Below, in pieces: positions 36,701-46,931 of a DNA stretch of 64,000 nt (position 1 is its first letter; each line of letters opens with the position of its first letter). This DNA comes from Opisthorchis felineus (taxonomy: Eukaryota > Platyhelminthes > Trematoda > Opisthorchiida > Opisthorchiidae): assembly GCA_004794785.1 (NCBI GenBank), contig SJOL01007351.1, forward strand, positions 1,560,627-1,624,626. Direction: 5' to 3'. The translations under genes and the position numbers were made by a program. The notes beneath the pieces were generated by a model, which saw nothing but the letters and a program-made list of their open reading frames with translations, was not told the DNA's origin and did not search any database.

Positions 36701-37948
36701 GCGTTGCTACAGCGACCACTGATAGAAACGGTCGATTCAGAGAAATGGACACTATAAGGAGTGGTGTAATAAACCCTGTTCCATGAAGTGGGATGTATGA
36801 TGACCAACTAGTTGTCTTTCCCATTCAGTCTCCGAGTAGGAACAGCGTGGCTAGCGTCGTGGGAACGAAGGTGAGACACATATCCCTACCGGAACGATAG
36901 GAAAGCATTCCACAAGGGTCGGTGCAGGAATTAGACTGGATCAACCAGCAGCAGTCACCGTTACGGTTTCTTACCGTACAAAGAAGTTTTAACTGAGCTC
37001 ACCCCGGTATGGAATGGATTCTGAATTCAAGTGAAGTAATCTAAGTTTGGCTTATCAGTCAAACTGTATAAACTGACAGAGGTAACTAGATGGATCATCA
37101 ACATACTCAGTGCTGCCAGGAAAGAGACTGAGCGATAGGATCAGGTTAGTGGCTCTTGGCTCTGGTACTAAGCTGTCTCATTTCAGGCTGGTGGCGGCCA
37201 CAGAAAAACCAGCAGTGTTCTAAGCACCATGCCTCTGAACAGAATTTGGATCTTGTCGAAAGCGGCTATAATCAAATGTGTGTCCCAAGTGTAAACCTCA
37301 TTCTCACTTCCTCAATCCGATCTCAGACATGTTTTTTTTCTGGCCACGTGATGTCAAATCTGTTGCCATTGAGGTGGCTCTGTCCAACATCTGTCATCCA
37401 ATGCCCAGCTTAGAGTGGGGGCTCTTTGCAAGTCCAGCTACTGCACTCGAGTCTACAGAAAGGTAAACACTTTTGTCATTGATTCTCAGCTTGATAATCT
37501 CAGGGAGAATTTCTCGTTCCCATTTTCCATATTCTTTCACGGTGAACTTTGACTAGAGTTACTAAAATGAGCTATTTTGACCTACAGTCACTCCCGTAAA
37601 TCACAACCCATAGCTGTCGATCAGGATCTCCTCCCAGAGAACCTCGCAAATATGGAATTTCGCGCATAATCCCAACAAAGCAAACTCACCTGCTCAGGCA
37701 TTTATACTGTTCCATGAAGTTATTCATGTGATCTTGTGTGCATTTTTGTTGTTCTCGGAGGGGCGGATATATATATGTAGGAATTATCGTCAGACCAGTA
37801 CAGTGGATTCTCAAATTTGTAGAGACATGAGGCTTTAAAAACAGGTTTCCAATAAATGCACCAAGATCAATACTAGGGCTAATTTATGCGACAAGAAAAA
37901 GAAAACCCATAATGTGGAGGAAAATGAGTCGGCGAATGGAAAACTCAC
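33731..37948. other. No recognisable gene; expected downstream side of OGDH
   Basis: The next OGDH exon could be here but no YAGR-like start behind an AG acceptor was found on the minus strand. A 129-codon minus frame at 35129-34740 has no known motif. The tRNA-like fragment at 35803-35870 is the only supported element. Confidence 0.45.
35803..35870 (+). mobile_element. tRNA-like/SINE-head fragment
   Basis: ACAGCTCAGTTGGTACAGCG matches the RNA polymerase III box A consensus well. GGTTTCAGTTCCACC, about 28 bases further, is a damaged box B. No clover-leaf acceptor stem is apparent, so this is a pseudogene or SINE head and not a tRNA gene. Confidence 0.35.
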
Positions 37949-38196
37949 GTGAGATTTTTATGAAGACGGTCGGCAAAGGCGATTTCAATCAAATGATTCA
38001 CTCGCGGCTGTACATAAGTCCATGCACCCATGTTCTTGTGCTCTTCCTGCACCCATTCAATGCGTGCTTCGGGATAGAGCTCCAGATCGGCTTTGAGTAG
38101 GTCGTACGGGAACGGAGTCAGTTGCTCTACACGACTTATGGCAATATCTGAGGCAAGTCCGACGGCATTGCGTTGCTTCACCAGATCGTAATACAC
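37949..38196 (-). CDS. OGDH: OGDH exon D: 2-oxoglutarate dehydrogenase E1, C-terminal domain
   Basis: This 248-bp exon begins in phase 0 with GTG (Val), not a start codon, and ends two bases into a codon. It encodes VYYDLVKQRNAVGLASDIAI, then SRVEQLTPFPYDLLKADLEL, then YPEARIEWVQEEHKNMGAWT, then YVQPRVNHLIEIAFADRLHK and NLT. The blocks R-EQL-PFPYDLL and W-QEEHKNMG are characteristic of the C-terminal domain of 2-oxoglutarate dehydrogenase E1. The acceptor is TTTTCGTAACAG ending at 38197; the donor is AC|GTGAGT with GTGAGT at 37948-37943. The next exon should complete the Thr codon and continue with a YAGR-like segment. I scanned the lower part of the window for it without success, so either it is short and diverged or it lies outside. 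Confidence 0.94.
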
Positions 38197-40754
38197 CTGT
38201 TACGAAAATGTGTGAAGTCGAATGAGATGCACTGTTACTGTCGGATCCAATAGTCCAGTCACCTAGTGATAATCGAACTATCGAGGTGATTCGTCGGAAA
38301 GGAAGTGCTGATGGGTGCCTTATTCGATCTCTAAGATTACTGGTGAACATAGCGCAGTTCCGAGGATGATCCCAATCACTGCTATCTGATTCTCCCTATT
38401 TACTGCTCCGGTAATTCGGTCAGCCACATATTAAAGTGGCCAAGTGAACTACAGGAAAAGGGTAGTCAAGCAACACTGATAACTGCACTGTTCGCCAAAA
38501 CTGTTTGCGAATGGGTGAGCTGAACGTTCGTGTTCGGAGTTTGCACGGATGGATTCACCTAGAAGGTGAGGTGTGTCAATCGTTTCACCAAACCCAACAC
38601 GAAATCTAAAGACAAAAATAAATAAAAACGCCCTAATGAGGTACCAAGCCGTTGTTCAACCTCCAAACTGTATGACCACCTCACAAGCCGAACGGAATGG
38701 CTGCGGCATCAGCATCAGCATCAGAGAACCCCTTACAACAGCATCTAGCACGGAACAAAGACCATATTCCTAAATATAATTGCACAAACTGTAGGCACAT
38801 GGTCAAACCCTAAAGTTGCCTGATATTCGAAATGGGTCAAACGTGTAAACAACTCGGTATAAGAATGAATGGAGGCAAAAGACAAGTTCAATCTAGTCCA
38901 CAGGGGGCTAAAAAACTTCAGAAGAACTTGGTCATTGCAGTTTACGAGCGTCAGGTAGATTCTCGAAATGCCCACGTACTTCTATATGGAATTAATTCAA
39001 ACATAAGCATAGTCTATGTGCTGAGATTTTCGCCTAGCCCCCAGTGCCCTGATCACAACGAGGATATGAATGTATCAGCCATCCAGCCGATGTCGACAGT
39101 CACGAAAGGGACGTTGGAGGTCATCCAAGGAACACTTCCTGTCCTGTTTCTTCCCATTCACCTGCACTTGGCATATAAGCTATAGACGATGACCATACCA
39201 TAGCCTCAAACTAACTGAAGCCTCTTTACACTGCTACACACAGACATTGATGTGTGACTGAAGGTTAGTTAATTTGTTGTGGGTATTTTGCAGGGTTCAC
39301 AGTAATTGGTCCTCATATAACTATCCCTGATTATCACAACGCTGGGCTATCTGAGTCACTGTACTCCTTATATGGTCAACTCTGAGGTGCCCTTTGAAAA
39401 CAGCACAAAACGTGTACGTTTCCAAACAAATCCTGCGCAATATAACTACGTGTATTTGGGACAGTCTTCGGCCAAGTTAGGTCATGTAGTGCATTATGTA
39501 GCGGACCTAGAATAAAACTATCGGTCCTATGTATGAAGTTGATCAAAATATAACGGTAAATAACGGTTAAGGTTCATCTTCATGACATATGTATTTCATG
39601 CATTCCATCCAAATATATGGTTTCTGGAATCCGCATGTAAGACGGTAAACAATAAATTGGCACTGAACTACGATTGATAAGTGACTGAGTTGAGGAGCGA
39701 TAACCAAACAGTCTGCACTGACAGAGTAAGAGCGCTAGTGCTTCACGTATACTTCATTCCCACACAAGTTTTCCGCTGTTTGCATTAGGATGAAGTGCCA
39801 GAATCCGCAACCAGTTTCTGTCTTTATTGTTTCGCTGGGTTCTGAAGAATAAGCGCGACCACACGCCTCTGAGGATGTGCCAAGAAGTAATATGGCAACC
39901 AGCTGAATGGTGGAGTTAACAGATTCACACTGTGTAGTGGTAGAAAGCTTTGTTGAATCAGATTACTCAGTCAAAGTTTCCACCAGATTCCAACCTACTA
40001 GCCATTCGATAGTTCAGCTCACCACTTTGTGTTCAGAAGCAGCAAGCTCGGGTACTGCAGTTATCTATAATTGTCTGTAATCTCCGTAACTCACCTTCGA
40101 CCTCCGCCGCCCTAGTCACACTGGACCGCGCCCTATTTTTTGACGGAATCCGATTTTACTGAACTGCTTCGTTTGCTAGTCTCCATGCCTCGGCAAAGAG
40201 CCTGTTACTCGGGTATCATATTTGTGTTACCTTTTCTTTTTACCTGGACAAGCAATATGAGAACAAGGCGACTGTAATTAGCCGGACGACAACAATTTTA
40301 CTTTTGCGTTTGAAGGAAAATATACGCTTTATTGTGATCTGTTGTCGTCTTCATAATCCATGTCGTTCAACGATGTGCGACTTTGAGTATGTGAATTCTA
40401 TCCGTACTTTTTGTTAACAGGGGTTAAGGGTTATGGATTCTATGGCAGCCCTACTAGAGACGGAAATGTCTGCAGATATCTGACATGGAAAGCTTACTGT
40501 GAACTCTCCCGGGGAGGGTTACTGTAGTGAAAATTTTCAACCTATTTTAACTGTGCCCGAATTAAAAGCTCTTGCACGGGTTTAAAAGCACAGTGAATAA
40601 GTCATCTAAAAAGACACAGAATATTCCAAGGGAGACTACTGCATGATTGATCCATGCTTTGCTACACGCCAGCTTCGAACCAGAATTATCTGACCACTAA
40701 GACACATCGGTCGTCTGATTGTCACGCGATCAGTCTTCACACTATAACAGCGGA

Positions 40755-40860
40755 TAGTTTCACGTTGGTCGTTGGTTTCTTCACTGAGCTGGATAACTTG
40801 GTTGTAACCGTTTCATCACCAGTCGAAGTGACATCATCAGTGCATTGAAGTTGGAAGCTT
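40755..40860 (-). repeat. Dispersed repeat E with hammerhead-like core
   Basis: The minus strand reads TGCACTGATGATGTCAC, then GGTGATGAAACGGTTACAAC, then ATCCAGCTCAGTGAAGAAAC. It lies in the 4.2-kb intron between OGDH exons C and D, in gene orientation. Confidence 0.7.
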
Positions 40861-42089
40861 CACACAGGAAATCTTCATACGCGACCCACCAAAATATCTT
40901 GGGTAACGTGTTAGTTGAACGCTCCATTTTCCATTCAGTAAAATCAGATGGCCAATAATGTATCTAGTTTCATACTAAGATTTCAGATGGAAAACACTAA
41001 CCACGGGTTAAACGTACAGTCCCCTGAGGACATGATGCAAGATTAAGACTACCCTCAATCGACGGTGAAAAAAAATTACTGGAGAACAAAAATGCAGATC
41101 TGTATTGCCTTAAAGAGTAATGCAGAAATAGGTCAGGGTTTCGATAATATCATCAACAGAAAGAAATTTCAGTTCCTGTAATTTATACTGACTAGCCCTC
41201 ATGACGCGATGAGTTGCGTAATGGTCGAAGCTCTAAGGAGGCTACCCTTTGATTTTCTTTGATCACACCCAACTTGGAGCACTCAAGGCGCTGCCGTTCA
41301 GTGGATTTACGACCAGTTTTCTTTTGAGGAGCACAGAACTTGGCAAATATCAGGCTGTTTGGTGGAACAGTGGTGAATGCTGTTGTGCTGCTATGGTTAT
41401 TGCCCTTGAGATGCATTAGACATAGGTGGTGCATATGAACCCAGTCAATGATGCTCTAAGGTCTGGAACGCAGTTTTCGATAGTGAACGGTGTTTACCAG
41501 TAGGTAACACTCTTGATATGAACACAACATGGGTTAGCTCCAGTCAAGCAAGGAAATCAAGTGAATCAGTGGCTACAAGGATACAAGCATATGCAGCTGG
41601 ATCAGAAACGTCATCAGAAATTTGAATGTTTCAAGAGTGCTTGAAAAAAACTGGTGGCCTTAATAGTGCTTTGCTCGCTATATGAAATACGGAGCCTTTA
41701 GAATAAACTCCCCCTGCCGTTCCCGCGGCCAGATATTTTTAACAGGAATGTCAGCCGGCCAAGTAAAAATCTCGTACGTTGGGAGCAGTCACGACTTCCT
41801 GAAAGAAACTGAGTTCATCTAGACGTTATCATCCAGCGGTGACTGGTCTAATCACAGTTTTGTTTGTTTTGCGTTATATTGCGCTTGTGGGTGAGCTCTC
41901 ATAGCCCAATCAATTTCTTGTATAGTTGTTTTGAATAGGTACTTGCCTGACGTGATTGTTCGAAGAGGAATTCTTCCTCATTCCTTTTCCTATGTTCCAT
42001 CAAACATTTCTAGTTTAGTAGATAGGGAGGGGAATCTAAAATTTTAATCCTGAAGTTCATCTCGCAAGTGACACCAATTCATGTCGAGG

Positions 42090-42260
42090 ACTCTAAGCAG
42101 TGCGGACCGCGGAGATCACTAGGGAGATCGCAACCCTCCGAGCGAGTCGTTCACACAGCCGATCAGCCAGCCGTAGTCGAATGGCACAGCGCTCAACTTC
42201 TATCCGGAAAGTTGAGGATCTTAATTCCCATGAAGATGCGTAAAGCGCACTGATGATGAT
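42090..42260 (-). mobile_element. Possible SINE-like fragment in the OGDH intron after exon C
   Basis: The minus strand reads CTGGCTGATCGGCTGTGTGA and then GGAGGGTTGCGATCTCCC, which aligns loosely with box A and box B regions of family B. The evidence is weak. Confidence 0.3.
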
Positions 42261-42289
42261 TCCCAATAAAGAGGGAAGAACCGGACAAT

Positions 42290-42311
42290 GCTTCTCGGTC
42301 TTTTGGCAAAG
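42290..42311 (+). pseudogene. Fragment resembling the 5' end of U2 snRNA
   Basis: GCTTCTCGGTCTTTTGGCAAAG in two parts (GCTTCTCGGTCTTTTGGC, then AAAG) matches the near-invariant start of U2 snRNA at 20 of 22 positions. Similarity stops there: the branch-point recognition region (GUAGUA) does not follow. It is at most a truncated pseudogene, in an OGDH intron and antisense to OGDH. Confidence 0.4.
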
Positions 42312-42380
42312 CTTAATCTTAACAACAGAGTTAGCTAAGAGGGAAAACCACAGGAAACAAAAAAATGAATGCCGACTCAC

Positions 42381-42542
42381 CTTCCCACTACAAAGGATTA
42401 ACTTCTTCACAGCTTTAGGGTTCTGCGCTGCATCACCCGATTCAGGAATATAGCGCTTGAATTCTGATCCCGGTAGCATATCTGCCCACGGTGATTTGCA
42501 GTCAGGATGACGCAGCAACGATTTCGGAGTGAACAAAACTAA
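42381..42542 (-). CDS. OGDH: OGDH exon C: 2-oxoglutarate dehydrogenase E1, start of the C-terminal domain
   Basis: This exon has 162 bp, 54 codons, phase 0 at both ends. It reads LVLFTPKSLLRHPDCKSPWA, then DMLPGSEFKRYIPESGDAAQ, then NPKAVKKLILCSGK. FTPKSLLRHP and the closing CSGK are canonical E1 motifs. Joining to exon B gives RKP-LVLFTPKSLLRHP, and joining to exon D gives CSGK-VYYDLVKQR, both exactly as in the family. The acceptor follows a T-rich run (CCCTTTGTTTTTAAG) ending at 42543; the donor is GTGAGT at 42380-42375. The intron sequence 70-90 bp downstream of the donor contains, on the other strand, a fragment resembling the 5' end of U2 snRNA. No disruption is visible. Confidence 0.95.
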
Positions 42543-42844
42543 CTTAAAAACAAAGGGATGAAGTAGACGTCACGAAAAAATCAGGGGAAATTATTCACAA
42601 TAATCTTTTCCTCAGAGTGAGACAGCTCTTACAAGGAGAAGCTGATTGCCCTGAGAGCAGACGCCAAACTAACCGAAGATTTATCGATTTCCGAAAGGTC
42701 ATATGCGCCAAAATATCTGCCTCAAGCTCTGACCAAAGGTACGCTTAATAAAAGACCCCATTTTAACATAAGTTATCCATAGGAGCAATTTGCTCGACAA
42801 TTATCAAACTCAGCAACATTGTGCTAAAGAACTCCTATCATCTA

Positions 42845-42908
42845 TTTTCTTGATGAAACGCTACTCATAGGGTTGCGGAAAACTGTTTGACAACCCGCGA
42901 CTGGTCTT
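42845..42908 (-). repeat. Dispersed repeat A, 5' fragment
   Basis: On the plus strand it reads CTTGATGAAACGCTACTCAT, AGGGTTGCGGAAAACTG and GACAACCCGCGACTGG, close to 43153-43206. Confidence 0.55.
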
Positions 42909-42999
42909 GCCCTTCTTCTGGTTAATCATTTAGGCGCAGCCCCGAGTTTTCGTCAACCTTATGTTCTACTTGAATCCGAATTGTACGTAATTCTCGAAG

Positions 43000-43210
43000 T
43001 GCACTCATTTGCAAGCTAATTTGATTTTAGTCAAGGGTTCACCTGAATTCAAGCTGAGTCTCTCGTTCACGATATGCGTCAAATGAACGTGCTGCACACA
43101 GACCGCCTCAGCTTTCATTTGGTACGACATTCGAGATATCGTGGTATATTTTCTTGACGGAACACTACTCATAAGGTTGCTGGAAACTACACGACAGCCC
43201 ACAACCGGTT
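43000..43210 (-). repeat. Dispersed repeat A, most complete copy
   Basis: The minus strand reads GGTTGTGGGCTGTCGTGTAG, TTTCCAGCAACCTTATGAGT, then CGATATCTCGAATGTCGTAC, then GCGAGA-like and GAGTCTC-like blocks, and ends with AAATCAAATTAGCTTGCAAA. A 65-codon minus frame across it is most likely part of the repeat, not a gene. Confidence 0.65.
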
Positions 43211-43237
43211 TCGTGCTTCTCAGACCTCAGCAGATAA

Positions 43238-43290
43238 ACGCAATCTCCTATCTCCCGTTAGAACCAAATTAGCTCGCAAATACGTGTACA
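43238..43290 (+). repeat. Dispersed repeat A, 3' fragment
   Basis: TCTCCCGTTAGAACCAAATT followed by AGCTCGCAAATACGTGTAC, opposite in orientation to the neighbouring copy. Confidence 0.5.
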
Positions 43291-44703
43291 GCTACGGAAA
43301 ATTACGACGATTGGATAAAACTTTTGCGTAGGCGCAACAAGAAACCTCTGTGAAAATCTTCTGGCCCATTAGAAGCAATGTGACTGAAGTCACTTTTGCC
43401 GCTTTTTTTTCAAAACTGAGTTAACCGTATCTAAATACCTTGTTGTCATCTGAGCCATTAGGGATCGGGGGACACCAAAACACGTCACCTGATAGGCCCA
43501 GTGTACATACCATATTCGAAATGTTGGTGGAGTTCCAGTCTTATTTATTTATCATTGTCAATAAATTACACTGCACACAAATAATTGTGCTGGACAGGGA
43601 AAGTGTTTTATCTCGATGACATAACCACCCAAGAGAGGATGCGTCCGATATCGTCGAGCTGTCCAGAGATAAAGGGCATCCGATGGAAGTGCTTTCAAGG
43701 AGAAGATTTGCTCTAAACCGTTTAATTTCTCCGCTTAACACAGGAATGAAAAAAGAAGTTTCATTAGCCGATGTCCTTTTGAACGACTGAGCCAATCCGT
43801 ACTGCCGAGAAGATGATAAAGGTTGATTTCAGAAGACTAGCTTCAAAATGCAACCGTTGAATGCAAGCATCGGCTTCGTGAATTTGACTTAACGGGCCGT
43901 ACCGTAAGTACTTTGGAGGGCGCTTCTATAGGCAAAGGAGCTGTACAGCTTACCCTAAAAAGACGAAACAAACCATCCTCGGGGGAAGTGAAAAGTGGTC
44001 TTTTTCTGGACATGTTCCTCACATGGAAGAAGACAAGTGATTTTATGAAGTGAAGTGTTTTATTCTGTGTGGTTTTGTGATCAAGATGGCATGCCGAGAG
44101 GAGTGTTGTTTTCTGTAGAGGTGGACAGAATATGCCATGGCAGAAAGGGAAGTTTGGGTGTCGTTGGCGCTGGTCAACTTGCAGGATGGAGTCCATGTGA
44201 ACCTCCCTACGCTGGATACACTGATCCAGATCGTCTGACTGAGTGTTGGAGGTTTAGGCATCACTGATGTCTGTGGCAGGCTACCTCATGGTCCCTCTCC
44301 CTGTTTCGGTTTTCTTCTTTCCATCATGAGACATTATTCAAATGAACGAACATGGTACGGCAGTGAAGAACGAGTGTTCTCCTCTGGCGTTGCTGCCAAT
44401 GATGATGACCCTTCCAAGGTGACGAAGCAAAGACAGGCATGTTCCTACAGGATGAAACACATTGTCTTCTTCCGAATAGTACGAAGTTAGAACCATCTGC
44501 CGGCCTCCGACATCTTGTGATCAAGCCCCATGTGATAGGTACCGTTCTCAGTTGTGCTGAACTGGAAGAACCGTCACCAAACCAATGGGTGTAGGAGATT
44601 AAAATCAAACGAACTTTGTAGTTTTTCAATTATAAACCTTCCAATCCATCAGGTAGAATATAAAAGACTGCTATGGTGGGCTAGGATACAGTATATGACT
44701 CAC

Positions 44704-44829
44704 TGGTTTACGAAATGGCAAAAGTATTTGACGGCGGAGAATGTGGAAAAGGTTGGCCGGGGTAGTACAGTTTGCCACTATCCAATTTGTCTCATGTAGT
44801 TGTTGCATCGCGAAGTGGTCCGTGAACAC
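44704..44829 (-). CDS. OGDH: OGDH exon B: 2-oxoglutarate dehydrogenase E1
   Basis: This exon has 126 bp, 42 codons, phase 0 at both ends. It reads [20 protein letters not shown] then [20 protein letters not shown] and KP. The block NW-V-NC-TP-N-FH-LRRQ-LLPFRKP is diagnostic of 2-oxoglutarate dehydrogenase E1. The acceptor is a strong CCTCTTTCAG ending at 44830 and the donor is a consensus GTGAGT at 44703-44698. The preceding intron (44830-58259) is 13.4 kb and contains two RTE retrotransposon copies; the following one is 2.2 kb. The segment links the pyrimidine-binding domain to the C-terminal domain. No disruption is visible. Confidence 0.95.
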
Positions 44830-46471
44830 CTGAAAGAGGCAACAGTGGAATCGGGTCAAACTTCGCTTCCAGGACAACAACATGGTCATAACAACAAAGT
44901 AAACAACCATAACAGGCAAACCACGAAAATCAATAGAAACGGGCGAAATGCGTACAAATTTGGCTGTAGTAGCTGAACAACTTTGACAAGCTTCCGTCAC
45001 GGGAGGCATGAGGTGCTGATCAGGCGCTGGTATTTGCCAATTCTCGCTCTGGGGGTGGATCAGAGTGGACAATTTGATCACATGGAGACAATTAAGTCAC
45101 GACTCGGTGGTCATAGAATAGAGTCAGGACTAAAGCTATTTGTAGCTTGCGTGGTCTACATTATGTATGGTTTACAGTAAGACTTTAATGTTAAAATATC
45201 TTCGGTGGTGTGTAGCCTTGGTGTAAACCGCGAAAGCAGTTGCAGTACGTGCCCATTTTGAGCCAGCAAAGGCGTTTGAAGTGGTGCGAATACGGACTGG
45301 GATTTTTTTTCCGGTCCTTATATACCGGGATAATCTAGCATAGAAACACTGTGTATCATTGAAGAACGGTAAATTCATTATACAACAGACTACTCGGGAC
45401 TAGATACCTGAGCGACCGATTCCCATGAGGTTTAGGGATGAACAGCGCCAATACCTATGCAACAAAATTTGTCAAGAGTTCATGTTATGTGACTTTTCGG
45501 GTGGAGCTCCAGTGTCAATCTGCAGTCCCCAATACAGTCTTCCATCACGATGAAACCCCTTCGAAGGGGCCAAAATGAACCGTCAACAGGAGCTTCCTCG
45601 TAAGAGACAGAAACAACGAGAAATAAAATTTTATTTATATTCGTAAGTTTCAAACAGCGTTCATCATGGCATTCCTTTCAACCATGGCAAACTTTATTTT
45701 CCGTTTTATACACTAACTCTGCATATGCATAACTTTGGCATACCAAGGCAGTGGTATGATAGGTTTGTATAATGAAAGTCAGTACCTGTCAACTGGGTCA
45801 GTACGAACGAACAGTGTAGAGCACTGGTTAAAAATGCACATAGGCCGCCAAACCACTGGCTGTAACATAGAGTCGGGTTGTATTTTTGAACGAGATTCGG
45901 ATCATCTACTGGTCGCCTACCTTGCTTAACCTCATTGCTAAATGACTGTTTGGAAAGTGTAGCACTAGTCCACGTGTAATTTTAACTCACCGAAGCGGTT
46001 TCAGAGGGCGCCCCAGTCGATGACACTAAGTGAAGTTACTGTGTGCCCGCAATATTCGGCAACAAGTGCACGAACCATTCGTCGGTGCTTTATCCAAGGG
46101 TGAGATGGAACGCTGCACGGGAAGCCATCAACTACATTAAGTCTCTAACGATCGTATGGACTTGGAAGTACAGCAAAACCCATTAGTAGAGTCTCCCAGT
46201 GGGATTTCCTCTCTCCCGGGGTTTTGTGGACATACGTCCAAATATCCAAAATATTCGAATGGTTTACAATAGGCCCACTTGATATAGCAAGGAACAGAAA
46301 ATCATCCGGTGATTTTTCCTAATCTGCAGTATGCTTCAGAAGTGGATGTAGAACAGATTCATTTCTTTTGAAAATCTGATAGGCCCAGTAAGTGTTGGAT
46401 GTGATCCTTCGAGAACACCCACTGTCTTTGCATACAAGCCAGTGTTTCGAACAGCATTGGACAATTAAGGC

Positions 46472-46483
46472 TGTTACAGAAAT
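46472..46483 (+). repeat. Target-site duplication, left copy
   Basis: TGTTACAGAAAT, identical to 50548-50559. The two copies flank the RTE element exactly at its 5' leader and after its ATTGA tail. Confidence 0.85.
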
Positions 46484-46490
46484 TAGATCA

Positions 46491-46566
46491 GGCCCGACCT
46501 AAAGCTGTCACCTTGTCGTGGCGGTCGGGCTTCTGTGCTGCAGTGATCCTGCGGGCTATACTGGCT
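46491..46566 (+). ncRNA. HDV-like self-cleaving ribozyme candidate at the 5' end of the RTE element
   Basis: The first bases of the element can form the nested double pseudoknot of HDV-like ribozymes. P1: GCCCGACC (46492-46499) with GGTCGGGC (46523-46530), 8 perfect pairs plus a possible G-U pair. P3: GTCAC (46507-46511) with GTGGC (46518-46522), directly abutting the 3' strand of P1. P4: CTGCAG (46538-46543) with CTGCGG (46549-46554). A short P2: AGCT (46503-46506) with GGCT (46563-46566). The P4/P2 joining strand starts GCTATA, putting a candidate catalytic C at 46556. HDV-like ribozymes are known to process the 5' ends of R2 and RTE retrotransposons. P2 is weak, the joining strand differs from the usual C-N-A-A pattern and P1.1 is unclear, so activity is inferred, not shown. 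Confidence 0.55.
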
Positions 46567-46931
46567 GGAACTCAGTTCCAACTCAGTTTCAACCATGCCA
46601 GGAAGACCAACGGGGAGCAGCCCGACGAAGAACAGCGAGTCCCCGTACTGCGAGTAATCGTATTACGAGGCGGTCTGGAGGTAAAGTCGTACTGTCCTCT
46701 GCGATAGGAGTGTGAAGGCAGTAAGGCGTTTCTCCCAGGCGACCAGCATGTCCATATTTATGGAAGCAGCCCTCTTCCTCCCCCTGAGGAAGGACGGGTT
46801 AGAAAAGGTCGGCCCTAAAAACCGCACACTCCGATCGCCCAACGGTTGACCGTGACCGCCGGCGCATTATTCAATACGGTCGAAATACTTTTAAAACCAA
46901 AGAGTCCGGTGCTGCTCAAAAGGCACCTGCT

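Noticed and set aside
42382..42536. A 147-codon minus frame (42093-42536) that could be read as one gene
   Set aside because: Only its first 52 codons are OGDH exon C. The rest runs past a GTGAGT donor into the intron.
44704..45081. A 136-codon minus frame that could be read as one exon
   Set aside because: Everything upstream of the CTTTCAG acceptor at 44830 lacks family similarity. Only 44829-44704 is exon.
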